From positions 65,433,319 to 65,497,318 of the forward strand of contig CP136069.1 of assembly GCA_032622095.1 (NCBI GenBank): a stretch of DNA of 64,000 nt, in the 5' to 3' direction. Under the pieces are notes generated by a model. It searched no databases and was not told where the DNA came from. It saw nothing but the letters and a program-made list of their open reading frames with translations. This DNA comes from Siphonodentalium dalli (lineage: Eukaryota > Mollusca > Scaphopoda > Gadilida > Siphonodentaliidae). This document shows, piece by piece, positions 45,239-55,912 of this stretch (its first letter is position 1; each line of letters opens with the position of its first letter). A program made the position numbers and the translations under genes.

Positions 45239-45826
45239 ATGTCGTCCACCGAGATGTTTAGTCATGATGAACTGTCACAAATTATAAATTTCTTCACTTT
45301 TGCAGCTGAATTATTTCTTGAAAATGATTGGAAATTACCATCACAGACAAAAAAGTTTTTTCAGAGAAATAAAAATGTTCTTAAAAAAATCTCTGATAGA
45401 TCAACTGATATGGAAACAAAACGCAAATTAATTTTACAACGAGGTGGTAGTGGGTTCCTTGGAGGAGTTTTAATTAGAAGTCTTTTGAAAAATTCATTTG
45501 AACAAACTGGTAGACAATCTAAAAGTAAATCAAAGGTTTTTCCAAAACATTCAAAGATTACACTGATGCAAACACAACAAAGGGGTAGTCAAAAAGAATC
45601 TAAACGTAAAACAAAGCTTTCTCTAAATCATTCAAAGTTTACACCGATGCAAACTCAACAAAATCAACATTCTAAATTTACACCTATACCTTCTCAGCAG
45701 AACCCTCAACATCAACCATTACAAAAAAAACCAGTTATTGATCTTGAATTTTCAAAATTTATGCCGTTGTCTGATGCATCGAAATCTGCATTCGAAGCTT
45801 TAGAATGGTTCAATCAGAAAAGATAA
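45239..45826 (+). CDS. Polinton protein with GG cleavage-like site and short repeats
   Basis: I prefer ATG 45239 (MSSTEMFSHDE); the frame is open back to 45170 but that would overlap the ATPase. 195 residues: an acidic N-terminal helix, then LQRGG-SGFLGG at about 66-76, then a basic Gln/Ser-rich tail. The tail holds three imperfect copies of HSKxTxxxxQQ followed by FSKFMPLSD. Gly-Gly after a hydrophobic residue resembles sites cut by adenovirus-type proteases, so this may be a virion precursor processed by the protease at 51312. No firm family. Confidence 0.55.
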   Translation: MSSTEMFSHDELSQIINFFTFAAELFLENDWKLPSQTKKFFQRNKNVLKKISDRSTDMETKRKLILQRGGSGFLGGVLIRSLLKNSFEQTGRQSKSKSKVFPKHSKITLMQTQQRGSQKESKRKTKLSLNHSKFTPMQTQQNQHSKFTPIPSQQNPQHQPLQKKPVIDLEFSKFMPLSDASKSAFEALEWFNQKR

Positions 45827-45882
45827 AAGATGAAACATATAATTTTTCTGCTCATTTTGAGACAACTACTTAGACTGTGAAG

Positions 45883-46243
45883 ATGCCTTCAAAACCTAAG
45901 AGCAGGAAAGCACCGCTGATAAAAAAATATGGTGAGTTGATTGTTGCAATGAGTAAAGTTCCATCTGCATATAAAAAGAAAATGATCAACGAAACAAGTG
46001 ATGGATTGTATTTCAGAATGTTGTCAAAATCTTTTAAAAGGTAATGTAAAACTGAATGAAGCTCAGAACCGTAAGTTACATTCGAAGCGTAAACATATCA
46101 GATATCTTGCAGACAAGAACAAACCTTTGCAACAAAAGAAGAAAATTTTGAATCAAAAAGGTGGCTTTTTACCATTATTATTTCTTGCTCCATTGATTAG
46201 CAAAACATTAGGTGCAGTTGTTAACAATATTTTGAAAAACTAA
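45883..46243 (+). pseudogene. small basic virion-type protein (GGFLP motif), frameshifted
   Basis: ATG 45883 begins a basic peptide (PSKPKSRKAPLIKKYG) that loses its frame near 45990-46000. The rest continues in another frame (ISECCQNLLKGN, basic RKLHSKRKHIRYL) to the stop at 46243. The C-terminus, QKGGFLPLLFLAPLIS, matches a small protein common in Polintons and adintoviruses: a basic domain followed by GG and a hydrophobic tail. The GG is a likely processing site. Either a mutation or a sequencing indel breaks it. Confidence 0.65.
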
Positions 46244-46256
46244 ATCTCAAATAAAT

Positions 46257-46979
46257 ATGAAGAAAATGGTTATTGTACCATTCAGAATGTTGGAAGATTT
46301 CAAACAATGGAAAATGTCAGAAATGAATAAACCTCAATTACCTCCGGATCCTGCAATTTCAAATGTTTCAGATTCTTACAAAGAATTGAAATCAGTTTAT
46401 GATAAAAACATTTCTGAATCAGAAAAGTCACAGTTATTTGGAGAAAATTTGTACAAATTGAAAACTTCACAAAAATCTTTAAATTCAAAATTCAGTTTAC
46501 CTGAACAAAAGTTATCTGAAAACTTTGGGAAAATGAGTGAACATATATTGGAAAGTGTGCCATCTAAACTTCGTGGTAAAGCACAACAAATTTTAACATT
46601 GTTGTCAACTACTCCTAAACTTAGATGGGATGATCGTGGACAATTAATTTATGGAATAGAAACAGTTACTGGATCAAATATAATTGATTTGATAAACGAT
46701 GTTGTTCGTCACCGAAAAGGTTTTGACCCAGTTGGTTATGAAACATTCCTACGCGGATTGGGAGAACTTAACGTACCACAAGATTATGTAGGTAACAGGA
46801 ATCGATGGTTGTGGATACAAAGACATTTAAAAGAAGGTCACACTGGTGATGAGTTTCATACACCTCATGCAACTCCTAGCAGTGGCAAGTCAAGAAAACG
46901 TTCAGTTGATATTTTCACACCTCAAAGTTTTCCTAAAACCAGAAAATCTATTTTGAAAGGATGGTCCCCACTTACATAA
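46257..46979 (+). CDS. conserved Polinton-type protein of unknown function
   Basis: 240 residues, intact, ATG at 46257. It starts MKKMVIVPFRMLEDFKQW, has a Gln/Ser/Lys-rich linker, and then a compact domain (VPSKLRGKAQQIL, LRWDDRGQLIYG, NIIDLINDVVRHRK, GYETFLRGLGELNVP). This order resembles a protein usually placed between the PX-like and integrase genes of Polintons; its role is not known to me, and a virion part is likely. The C-terminus overlaps the integrase start by 19 bases. Confidence 0.6.
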   Translation: MKKMVIVPFRMLEDFKQWKMSEMNKPQLPPDPAISNVSDSYKELKSVYDKNISESEKSQLFGENLYKLKTSQKSLNSKFSLPEQKLSENFGKMSEHILESVPSKLRGKAQQILTLLSTTPKLRWDDRGQLIYGIETVTGSNIIDLINDVVRHRKGFDPVGYETFLRGLGELNVPQDYVGNRNRWLWIQRHLKEGHTGDEFHTPHATPSSGKSRKRSVDIFTPQSFPKTRKSILKGWSPLT

Positions 46980-48054
46980 AATTTGACAAACTTCTAACTG
47001 AAATTTACTACAATCCAAAAGAAGTTGGTGGTTTCAGTGGAGCAAATCAACTTTTTAAAAATGCGAAAGAAACAAATAACAAAATTAAACTTTCAGATGT
47101 TAAAAAATGGTTACAATGGCAAAAACATACACTTTGCACAAACCAATTGTTCGGAAATTTCGCAGACGTAAAACTATTGTTGCAGGAGTTGATATTCAGT
47201 GGCAAGCTGATTTGGCAGATTTGCAAACTTTGCAAAAGCACAATGACAATTACAGATATTTACTTTGTGTTATTGATGTGTTCTCAAAATTTGCATGGGT
47301 TGAAAAAATTAAAGACAAAACTGGTAAAACTTTAGTTAAAACATTTCAGAAAATTCTCAAATCATCAAAACGAAAACCTGTTTCATTTCAATCTGACAAA
47401 GGTTCAGAATTCAAAAATAAATTATTTTTACAATTTTTTAAATCTAAGAAAATTCATTTTTTCACAACAGAGAATCCAGAGACAAAAGCAAGTATAGTTG
47501 AACGTTTTCAACGGACATTGAAAACAAAGATGTGGAAATATTTTACACATAATCAAACTTTGAAATACAATGATGTTTTGCACGATTTTGTGAATTCTTA
47601 CAACAAAAGTTTTCATAGAAGTATCAAGATGGCACCAGTTTTAGTAACTCGAGAAAATGAAATTGAAGCTTCCAGAAATCTTTATGGAAAGTTAAAAACG
47701 AAAAAAGATAATATCTTGAAAGTTGGAGATTTTGTTAGAATAAATAAAACAAAGAGAACTTTTGACAAACGATATCTTCCAAATTGGACAAAAGAAATTT
47801 TCAAAATTAGTAGAGTTTGTAAAAGTACACCATTAACTTACAAATTAGTAGATTTAGATGGTGAAAACATCGCAGGATCATTTTATGGTAAAGAAATTCA
47901 ACATATAAAAGATAATAAAGTTTACGAAATTGAATCAGTTGTTGGTAAACGTTCAAGAAAAGTTGCTGGTAAATCAGTTAGAGAAATTAAAGTTCATTGG
48001 GCTGGTTATCCTAAAAAATTTGACAGTTGGATTCCTGCCACAAATTTGGTATAA
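46961..48054 (+). pseudogene. int: retroviral-type integrase with chromodomain, one frameshift
   Basis: The N-terminal segment (LTEIYYNPKEVGGFSG, VKKWLQWQ) is open from ATG 46961. It changes frame at an A-run (47121-47125) to the frame that is open from 47107 to 48054. Numbered in the latter frame, the catalytic acids are Asp35 (QADLADL), Asp97 (QSDKGSEF) and Glu132 (ASIVERF), with 34 residues between the last two. An SH3-like segment follows, then a chromodomain (about residues 276-315: IKVHWAGYP, FDSWIPATNL), which may steer insertion to marked chromatin. The enzyme joins TIR ends to target DNA with a 6-bp stagger. The slip lies in a homopolymer, so a sequencing error is possible. Confidence 0.9.
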
Positions 48055-48064
48055 AACTTTTAAC

Positions 48065-48330
48065 ATGTCTCAAAATGGTTCAGTTGGTCTGGATGCTCCA
48101 TCACAATTTCAAATCTGTGGAGAAAAAAAATTGCAAAAAATCAAGTAACATATTTTACACAAATTATTATAATTGTTGGTATAATCGCTACAGCAATTGT
48201 TCATTTAAATTTACAAAGAGAAAATAACGAACTGTGGTTAATTTTACTCAGTAGTTCTTTGGGATACATTTTACCAACACCGCGTTTGAAATATTTGAAA
48301 AATCAGTCGGCAGAAATTTTGAAAGTATGA
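48065..48330 (+). pseudogene. small membrane protein of Polinton type, frameshifted
   Basis: ATG 48065 opens 27 codons, then the frame shifts within A-rich runs (A8 at 48123, A6 at 48135). The continuing frame runs to 48330 and encodes a hydrophobic segment (TQIIIIVGIIATAIV), then NELWLILLSSSLGYILPTP. A short protein with one or two membrane segments and an LLSS.LGY.LP motif is common just before the penton gene in Polintons. Its stop overlaps the penton start by ATGA. Confidence 0.6.
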
Positions 48331-49178
48331 ATTCTTTCTACATTACAATTCCGAGCGACAGTTCAATGGTAATGTATCCAAACAATTCTCAATGTTGTTT
48401 TACTGTACAATTACCAAAACCAATTCAAATTGATAAAGAAAAATGGGAAGTTGCATTAGTCGAACTGATAACACCTTCAGAAACATACAATGTTACAGGG
48501 GATTCGTGTAAATTCAATTTGATTACAACTGATGCAATAATACTGTCTGTTCTTCAAAATCGTTTTGAAGAAAAGATATTTACGAGACCTGATGGCGTTC
48601 GTGCAATTGAAATACAGATACGAGAAGGTTCGTATACCTCTGCGGCAGATTTACTTGATACAATGCAAGATGTAATTGATGAAACACTTGGAGAAGCAAT
48701 GCAAAACGAATACGGATTTCACATCAAGTACACAAAAGTTACAAAACGTGTGAAAATTATTCGCAAGAGTGTAAGTATCCCAAAACTAGGAATTGAATTA
48801 CCACAATGTCTTTTGCACAAGTTGGGTTACAAAACTGAAAACGCTTCTGAAGATTTTTATTCAAATAATAGATTTCCGTTTGGTGTAGATTTGTTTGTTG
48901 GTCATAATCAAATGTTTGTTTATTCTGATATTGCCGATTTCACAATTGTTAGAAATGTTGAAGTACAAATTTTACGAGTTGTTTCTTTCAGAATTAAAAG
49001 AGATATCGACGGATTACATGTAAAACATGAATTTTTAAATTTACATTATGTTCCAGTTTCAAAGTCATACTTTGACAAAATTAGTGTAAATATAACTGGC
49101 GACACAGGAAAATCAATTCAGTTTATTGGTGGTAAGTCTTTGGCGAAGCTGCATTTCAGAAAACGAGAGGAGTTCTAA
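48327..49178 (+). CDS. minor capsid protein, penton-like single jelly roll
   Basis: 283 residues, intact. The N-terminus SFYITIPSDSSM..YPNN, followed by WEVALVELITP, and the end IQFIGGKSLAKLHFRKR are hallmarks of the Polinton/adintovirus penton homologue, which occupies capsid vertices. It sits in the usual order before PX and the major capsid gene. The ATG at 48327 overlaps the previous stop, suggesting closely packed reading frames on one transcript or adjacent transcripts. Confidence 0.88.
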   Translation: MNSFYITIPSDSSMVMYPNNSQCCFTVQLPKPIQIDKEKWEVALVELITPSETYNVTGDSCKFNLITTDAIILSVLQNRFEEKIFTRPDGVRAIEIQIREGSYTSAADLLDTMQDVIDETLGEAMQNEYGFHIKYTKVTKRVKIIRKSVSIPKLGIELPQCLLHKLGYKTENASEDFYSNNRFPFGVDLFVGHNQMFVYSDIADFTIVRNVEVQILRVVSFRIKRDIDGLHVKHEFLNLHYVPVSKSYFDKISVNITGDTGKSIQFIGGKSLAKLHFRKREEF

Positions 49179-49183
49179 AAACA

Positions 49184-49558
49184 ATGTTCCCCGTGTATAG
49201 AGGTGTACCACGGCAATATGGTAATGGTATTGGTTCAATTTTCAAATCAGTTATGAGATCTGCTGTACCATTTCTAAAACCGATTGGTCGGACAGCTTTA
49301 CAACTTGCGAAAAAACACACTTTTGGTGTTGCAGATGAAATTATTAATCAAGGTAAAAGTCCGAAAGAAGCGTTGATGTCTGAAGGTAAAAAAGCTTTAA
49401 AATCTTTTGGCACACAAGCTAAAAATTAAATTTTGAACTCGAGACAAAAACCTAGAAAAAGAGTAGCGAATTCAAAAATGAATCATTCAGCTGTCAAACG
49501 CCGAAAAAGTCAGTCGAAAAAACATCCTAGCAGTCGAGCTCTTGATATTTTTGATTAA
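49184..49558 (+). pseudogene. PX-like minor virion protein, one in-frame stop
   Basis: It begins MFPVYRGVPRQYGNGIGSIF with RSAVPFLKPIGRTAL after it, the usual Polinton PX pattern (adenovirus pX/pVI-like membrane-active or core protein). A TAA at 49427-49429 ends the frame after 81 residues. The same frame then continues as a basic tail (KRRKSQSKKHPSSR) ending ALDIFD at 49558, which is the normal kind of C-terminus for this protein, so the TAA looks like a nonsense mutation. Confidence 0.75.
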
Positions 49559-49560
49559 TC

Positions 49561-50865
49561 ATGGCACAAATGGTAAATGGATCATGCGAATGCAATAAAT
49601 CGGAACTTGATATAACACATGTTCCACCAACGGTGGCTACAATGTCAGAATCGCAGTGGATCGAAAATCATCCGATTGCGCCGCTGAATAATTCTGCTCC
49701 GATAGAGTTTGTCATACCATCTCAAACCGAAAAGTGGACAGATATTAATCAATCTTATCTTTATGTGAAATTCAAAATTACAAAAAAAGATGGAACTAAT
49801 TTGGTAGCTGGTACGGAATTAGCACCTGTTAACAATTTCTTTCATAGCATGTTCAGCAGTATCGATGTTTACTTGAACAACAAATTGATAACTTCGAATT
49901 CTGACACTTACCCATACCGAGCATATTTCGAAAATCTGTTGGGATAATCTCCAGAATATAAAGATAATCAATTAGAAAATTTAGAAATGTGGTATGGCGA
50001 TACAGCAGAACAATTTGAAGAGAATACCAAAGGTGGTGGCAATGCTGGATTAACTTCTAGAGAAAGTTTGATCGGTGGTAGTAAAATTGTTGAACTATAT
50101 GGACGCTTACACACTGATCTGTTTCTTCAAGAAAAATATTTACCAAATGGAATTGAAATTCGTATCAGATAAAACAGATCACCATAAAAATTTTGCCTCA
50201 TTGGTGCCGAGGATGGACAAATTGTTTTCGAATCAGCAGTGTTCCATGTCAGAACAGTTAGTCTCTTTCCAGCGGTCTCAAATAAATTTAATCAAGAAAT
50301 TGTCCAGTCAAAAATGAAAATACCTATCAGACGAGTAGAAATAAAAACTTTCACAATTAGTACTGGACTTAGATCAAAAATTGAAGACCACTTATTTCAA
50401 GGACAATTACCAAAGAGACTTTTTATTGCGTTGGTCGAAAATAAAGATATGAATGGAGATTTGGGTACCAATCCATTCCACTTCAAACATTTCAGTTTGA
50501 ATAAATTGGAAGTTAGTCAAGACGGTCATACAATACATAACCGTCCATTTGAACCAAACTTCGCAACAAAACAATGTCTCAGATCATATTTATCTTTGTA
50601 TCAATCTTTAGGAATGTTTGGTGTTAACAAATCAATTGGCATTAATTTAAAAGAATATATGAATGGTTATTGTTTGTGGGGTTTCGACTTGACACCGGAC
50701 CAAGGAAGCGACGAGGGACATCTACATCCTATAAAGACAGGGAACCTGCGTTTGGAGCTTCAGTTCTTGACAGCTCTCACTACAGCCGTCAAAGTTTTGG
50801 TGTATGCTGAATTTGACAGTGAAATAGAGATCACAGCTTTGAGAGAAGTGCTTACTGACTATTAG
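49561..50865 (+). pseudogene. major capsid protein, double jelly roll, three in-frame stops
   Basis: One frame of 435 codons is interrupted by TAA at 49945, 50170 and 50185, with no frameshift. Recognisable parts are the N-terminal SQWIENHPIAPLNNSAPIEFVIP, the first jelly roll (YLYVKFKI, FHSMFSSIDVYLNNKLI), FHVRTVSLFPAV, and the C-terminal roll ending KVLVYAEFDSEIEI. This matches the Polinton major capsid protein in length and order (after PX, before the Cys/His protein). With three stops this copy cannot make a capsid unless codons are read through. The next gene starts one base after its stop. Confidence 0.9.
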
Positions 50866-50866
50866 G

Positions 50867-51325
50867 ATGGAGTTCACATCACAGCTATGGAACTACTATG
50901 AAGAATACCAATGTTCACAAAACTTTGCTCCGAGATGGAACCTGATCTTGGACACACTCAACAACGCTATGATTGAAGAACTACAAGAACTTATTCGCAA
51001 GGAAGTGTCAGCAAACTGTGAAGGATGTAAAATAGAACATCCTAGTCAACGTGAACATGTTCTGTGTTTGTTCTCTACAACTAATGATTGGACAAACCAG
51101 TTTATCGACTTAGCGCTGATTAAACTTGACATATACAATGTTATGGAAAGATGGTTCCCGAAGCGGATGGAGTTAAACCCACACTGCAAGGAGAAGTTCG
51201 AAGCATACGTCATGTGGGATCATCTGAGAAACAGTTTGGAGCTCAACCGCAAAAAATTCAACGCAGAGTGGACTCTGATGTGGTCACAGCGAGTCAAAGA
51301 GAATTACAACGATGCAGACAGCTGA
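50867..51325 (+). CDS. conserved Polinton protein with Cys/His cluster
   Basis: 152 residues, intact, starting one base after the major capsid stop. A metal-binding-like cluster Cys51-x2-Cys54-x3-His58-x5-His64-x2-Cys67 (CEGCKIEHPSQREHVLC) is the hallmark. The GC..xHPSQ..H.C pattern recurs in late genes of Polintons, but I know of no assigned function. Mostly helical and Trp-rich elsewhere (WFPKRMELNPHCKEKFEAY). Its last 14 bases overlap the protease start. Confidence 0.7.
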   Translation: MEFTSQLWNYYEEYQCSQNFAPRWNLILDTLNNAMIEELQELIRKEVSANCEGCKIEHPSQREHVLCLFSTTNDWTNQFIDLALIKLDIYNVMERWFPKRMELNPHCKEKFEAYVMWDHLRNSLELNRKKFNAEWTLMWSQRVKENYNDADS

Positions 51326-51785
51326 ACTTCAATATATTCTGGACAATTCCTGGTTGTGTAAACTTAACACACATGTTTGTGCTAGAGATCTGTTACCAGA
51401 GAAGAAACCACAGCATATTCAAGCATATATTGTGAACACGCACTCATCGGATCAGCCAGGAGAACACTGGACATTGATGTTATTCAATGGAAGATCAGCT
51501 GTATACTTCGACTCATTTGGACTACCACCACCGAGACGATATATGTTACCATTCATAAAAAGGAACTCATCAGCATGGACTATGAATACAACACGATATC
51601 AACATCGTGCGACAAATGTGTGTGGATTATATTGTATATTCGCACTCCACCACATGATGAAAGGAAAGAGGATGAAAAGATTATTCAATTCTCGGGATTT
51701 CTTCAAGAATGACAGAACAATAGTTCGATGGTTTGGAAAGCACTATGGTCGATTATACAGAAAAGCAAATTTGCTGTTGAATTAA
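51312..51785 (+). CDS. adenovirus-type maturation protease (Ulp1-like cysteine protease)
   Basis: 157 residues, intact. The triad and oxyanion residues are visible: His52 in GEHWTLM, Asp67 in VYFDSFG, Gln97 and Cys104 in RYQHRATNVCGLYC. Length is somewhat shorter than adenovirus protease but usual for Polintons. It would cleave virion precursors at Gly-Gly-type sites such as those in the genes at 45239 and 45883. Last gene of the plus-strand block; an AATAAA near 52038 is a plausible polyadenylation signal. Confidence 0.92.
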   Translation: MQTAELQYILDNSWLCKLNTHVCARDLLPEKKPQHIQAYIVNTHSSDQPGEHWTLMLFNGRSAVYFDSFGLPPPRRYMLPFIKRNSSAWTMNTTRYQHRATNVCGLYCIFALHHMMKGKRMKRLFNSRDFFKNDRTIVRWFGKHYGRLYRKANLLLN

Positions 51786-52159
51786 ACTTCACCAGGACAT
51801 CAACGGCTGATATACATACAACGCAAAGAAGACGACGACCAGATAACAACGAATGTGTCAACAACTCCACAAAATAGACTCTTTTGTTATTGATTCAGCG
51901 TAGGATGTTGTAGGATGTTCAATTAAGTTTCTTCAAATCTGAGACCTTGTTTTGTACATAAATTATTGTTCTTTGTTAATATTATTGATGTATAATAATA
52001 TATTATTGTTCATTGTTCTTGTTCTTGTTTTTGAAAAATAAATGATAAATTTCAACAAAATCGTTTTCACTGTAGGATCCCCACCAATTGATTCCGTTCG
52101 TGTCGATGTGTCATCTCTGGTCAGAATTATACAAACTTTAAATTAGTAATGAAAAAATG
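51786..52159. other. 3' non-coding region before the right TIR
   Basis: AT-rich, with GAAAAATAAATG near 52035 as a likely polyadenylation signal for the protease or late transcript. No ORF of note. Confidence 0.55.
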
Positions 52160-52666
52160 TCTAAGTCCATTTTCATTTTTTCGATCAGAAATGTCACATC
52201 AGTGACAGGAACATCTATCCTCATGGGGGACTATGGCCCAGTACCCCCCAGACATGGGCACTATGGCCCAGTACCCCCCCCCAGACATGGGCACTATGGC
52301 CCAGTACCCCCAGACATGGGCACTATGACCCAGTACCCCCCCAGACATGGGCACTATGGCCCAGTACCCCCCCAGACATGGGCACTATGGCCCAGTACCC
52401 CCCAGACATGGGCACTATGGCCCAGTACCCCCCCCAGACATGGGCACTATGGCCCAGTACCCCCCAGACATGGGCACTATGGCCCACTGGGCCATAGTGC
52501 CCATGTCTGGGGGGATACTGGGCCATAGTGTCCATGTCTGGGGGGGTACTGGGCCATAGTGCCCATGTCTGGGGGGGTACTGGACCATAGTGCCCATGTC
52601 TGTGGGTACTGGGCCATAGTGCCCATGTTTGGGGGGTACTGGGCCATAGTGCCCCCCATTACTACT
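52160..52666 (-). repeat. Polinton right TIR, self-inverted minisatellite
   Basis: Inverted copy of 13579-13990 with more units: about nine copies of the 30-bp repeat before the centre near 52490 and about five and a half after it. It ends CCATTACTACT. The difference in copy number accounts for the longer right TIR. Confidence 0.92.
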
Positions 52667-52672
52667 AACGAG
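52667..52672. repeat. target-site duplication AACGAG, right
   Basis: Matches 13573-13578. Confidence 0.9.
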
Positions 52673-53830
52673 TTGAAAGTTTTTCTTGTTTTTTTGTAAT
52701 GTACGTCAAAACTTGACGCCCTGATAATTACATTTTTTGGAATGACATATTGAAACCAAATTATGACCGATAAACATGCATGTTCAATTATGTGGTCTAA
52801 AATGAGACAAAAAAGAAAACTCAACCTATTGGATTTTTCACATTGGAAACACCCTTTTGTGAGCCCTTAAATTTCCTTTGGGGTGATATCGGACACTAGC
52901 CCGGGGTAAGCATCTTCCGCTATGCACAACCGCTAATATAGTCTATATATTCTATTTCACTAAAAACGAAATGTGACTGTGATTATGTCTAAAGAAGGTA
53001 TCTTATTTTATTATTCTTAAAACCAACGATGATAGCGATGTTGGTGGTGTCCGAAATAACCCCGACAACTCAACAAAGTGAACATATGTCTTCGTTGGAA
53101 TGTATAGACTAAAGGCCTTATTGCGAAGTATCCGGAGTGTAATTAATCCGATTAGTAGATTTTTGGTCCGCATTTAGAAGTTTTCTGGTGTGGTGAATGG
53201 GAAACTTTCAGTGATTAGCCGCAGTTGTTGTAATGATTTGAAAGATTAGTTGTTTTAACGGAATTCTGAGGTGGTGCTTTCAAGAAACATTGAAGGCATT
53301 ATGATTAATTAGTCTCCATAATCGGTGGTGAATGAAACCTTATCGGAAATTATTTCATAATGACTCTCGAGATTGTTTGTAAATCATTCAGTGTTCAGCC
53401 GCCGTATATTGGCTTCTGTCAGTCAATTGCAGACCTCTATTTCGATAGAAATTAGAACAAATAACAAAGAAAAGATACATGCCAGCCGAAAACAATCTAA
53501 TGTCGTATAAGAGAACCGAGAAAATAACAGTTTAGTGTATTTGCCGCGAGCTGGCAACACGTCAACAAAATAACATGTCAATCGTCAAGACGTTTGTTAT
53601 GTTAGTGTAAACAATATTTTATTTCTCAAAAAGGCACATAAATACATTTATCACATAATTTGGCCATAAAAGCAGTTTCATAATTATCGGTAATAGACAC
53701 GTTTAATATCAGCGCGTGCGATGACGTCACGGCGTTCTTCAAATAACCTGCGATCGCTGTAGTTTATGATTGTTGTTTTCGATGAATATTTCGCGTTGCT
53801 TCGGGTTTATTTGATCATGTGATAAAAGGT
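52673..53830. other. non-coding stretch
   Basis: No gene recognised. A TGACGTCA palindrome near 53722 is the only regulatory-looking site, and alone it means little. Confidence 0.45.
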
Positions 53831-53971
53831 ATCTCACACTCGTCCTATTTTATACGTAATTTATCAACCTCGTCCTCTAAATTCTATTTGAGCCTCGGTA
53901 AACCTCGGCTCAAATCGAATTTAGTGAACTCGGTTGATAAATTCCGTATAAAATAGAAACTCATGTGAGAT
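53831..53971. repeat. 141-bp hairpin (MITE-like)
   Basis: ATCTCACA near 53831 pairs with TGTGAGAT near 53964, and CTATTTTATACG..AATTTATCAACC pairs with GGTTGATAAATT..CGTATAAAATAG. The two halves are inverted copies with a few mismatches around a centre near 53900. Confidence 0.75.
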
Positions 53972-54715
53972 TCTCTATATATAACATACACAAACATACA
54001 TATGAGATAAAGGGATCTGGCAGTAAGCCCAGGCTTATTCGTGGCCATCTCCGCGATATAAAATTGCTTCATGATATATTTTGGTCTCGAGTGATGAATT
54101 GTCCGTTCCACAGACACCCGCGAGCATATCCGCGGCTGGTCGCCGCAGGTCCGACCCCCCCCCCCCCCCCCGATTACATAATTTAACTGTGAGAGCGCTC
54201 TTATTTATTTTCACTACTCTTTGGATGAGATATGTATATCTGTTAATGATGGCCGGAACTCAGTTAAATCGTTTGGTTCTATCTATGAACTTTTGGAGTG
54301 ACATGAAAATGACTGTATTTTCACTACGTTGAATTAACCGACCCATTAAGTAAAGTGTTCACATTTAATGTCATAATAGGACCCACAAAACAGTTATCTC
54401 TCTCTCTCTCTCTTTTGTAAATTGGACAGTGAAGTAAAAAATGTTCGGCGGTCTCTAGTTCCCCACAATCGCCGAATGGATTAATATGTATAGGTGGTTA
54501 CAAAACAGATCATATTTCAAGTTACTGCAGTAGGTTCTCAGACGACAGTGGTAGATTTGACTTGGTCTTGTAAACGTTGTATAACAATATGATGGTATGC
54601 TATTGTGATTTTTGGAGATATATCTTTTGAATTCTGATACTGTGTCACAACTTTTCGCTTCTGGTGGAAGGCTATTCCATAGTTTTACGGTGGCTGGCAG
54701 GAATGAATTTTCATA
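53972..54715. other. non-coding stretch with simple repeats
   Basis: A C-run near 54155-54171 and (CT)n near 54397-54412. No gene seen; the end nearest 54715 may include 3' sequence of the LINE relic. Confidence 0.4.
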
Positions 54716-55912
54716 TCATGTCGCAAAAAAACGGGGGCACCTAAGGCCTTTTTGTCTGAAATCGTAATTGGTTTGGCTTCCAGATACCGGAGGGACAAGC
54801 GTATATAAGTAAGGATGCGTGTCTCGCTTAATCATTTTGAAAAATTGAATAAGTTTTGCTTTTTCTCTTCTGCTCGAAAGTGTGTCCCAACCGGTTTCCC
54901 GTAATAAAGATTCCTTACTACAGCTTCTAGTTGCCCCTGTGACCAATCGCGCGGCTTCGTATTGGATGTCTTCGAGATGGCCTGAATCCTCATCTGTACA
55001 ATTATCCCATACTGAGGAAGCATATTCCATTACTGGGCGGATGTAATATAAATATATACGTTCGAGGGTTCTCCTGTCCAACATGAATTTATACTTCCTC
55101 AGTATATAAAGTCGACTTGCAGCTCGATTTTCAATATCAGTTATATGATCATGCCAGGTACCATCCCCATTAAAAGTTAGACCTAGGTGCTTATGTGTTT
55201 CAATTTCTTCAATATTCTGCCAGACATCTGAAGTTGTGGGTGCTCGATAGCGTTGGTCTTCCATGATATCAGAAGTGACTCTGTTTTGATGGGATTGAAT
55301 TTAACTTGCCATTTTTGCGACCACTCGAATAACAACCTGATGTCGTTGTTAATAACTTCTGCGGCCAATATGGGGTCTTCGATCGAAAGATATAGAGACG
55401 TATCGTCAGCAAAAAGCCTTATATTACTCGTCACATTTTCTACAATGTCGTTAATGTAGACTAAAAATAGAAGAGGGCCAAGTATGGATCCCTGGGGCAC
55501 ACCAGCTGAGACACTCTTCAAGCTTGAATTGGAATTTGAAACAAATACTCGCTGCTGCCTATTATCTAAGTACTTTTCCAGAAGATCGTATGTCGCGACG
55601 ATAATTCTCATACTTTTGAGTTTAAACATAAGACCGCGGTACCATACCTTATCAAAAGCCTTGCTAACGTCGCAGAACAGGCATCTAATTTCTTTACCGC
55701 TATCAAGTGAAGATATTATATAATGATAGACGTCTGTTAACTGAAAGACTGCTGTCATTAGGGGTGAATCCTGACTGAAGATTTGTTAGGAGGTTGTTGG
55801 TCCTGAAGTATGTATTCAAGTGAGAGTAGATACACTTTTCGAAAAATTTTGACAAGCAACAAAGTAAAGAAACTGGGCGATAATTTGTCATGTTGTTGGC
55901 AATGGGGCACAT
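54716..55912 (-). pseudogene. LINE reverse transcriptase relic, 5'-truncated, frameshifted
   Basis: Read on the minus strand, TNYRPVSLLCCLSKFFEK (near 55885) begins a non-LTR RT. It continues after a frameshift near 55750 with LFCDVSKAFDKVWYRGL, SAGVPQGSILGPLLFLVYIN and the catalytic FADDTSLY, and after another shift near 55260 with HKHLGLTFNGDGTWHDHI and LERIYLYYIRPVMEYASSVW. The order is that of Jockey/CR1/RTE-type LINEs; the C-terminal RRTLERIYxxYIRPxxEYAxxVW is common in them. No endonuclease or ORF1 remains upstream, so it is 5'-truncated in the usual way. Confidence 0.88.

Larger units (their letters stand above)
13579..52666 (+). mobile_element. Polinton/Maverick carrying a nested 21.9-kb palindrome
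   Basis: Termini are AGTAGTAATGGGGGG on the left and its complement CCCCCCATTACTACT on the right, flanked by AACGAG duplications. TIRs lie at 13579-13990 and 52160-52666. The gene set is diagnostic: protein-primed DNA polymerase B, retroviral-type integrase with chromodomain, FtsK/HerA-like packaging ATPase, adenovirus-type cysteine protease, double-jelly-roll major capsid and penton-like minor capsid proteins. Total 39,088 bp, but 21,906 bp are a nested palindrome; the remainder is about 17.2 kb, normal for the family. Several core genes are broken, so this copy is probably not autonomous. Confidence 0.95.

Noticed and set aside
42389-50187. Reassigned stop codons (TAA/TAG as sense) in the Polinton genes
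   Set aside because: Frameshifts are also present, other genes of the element end in ordinary TAA/TAG/TGA stops, and the host is an animal with the standard code. Decay is simpler.
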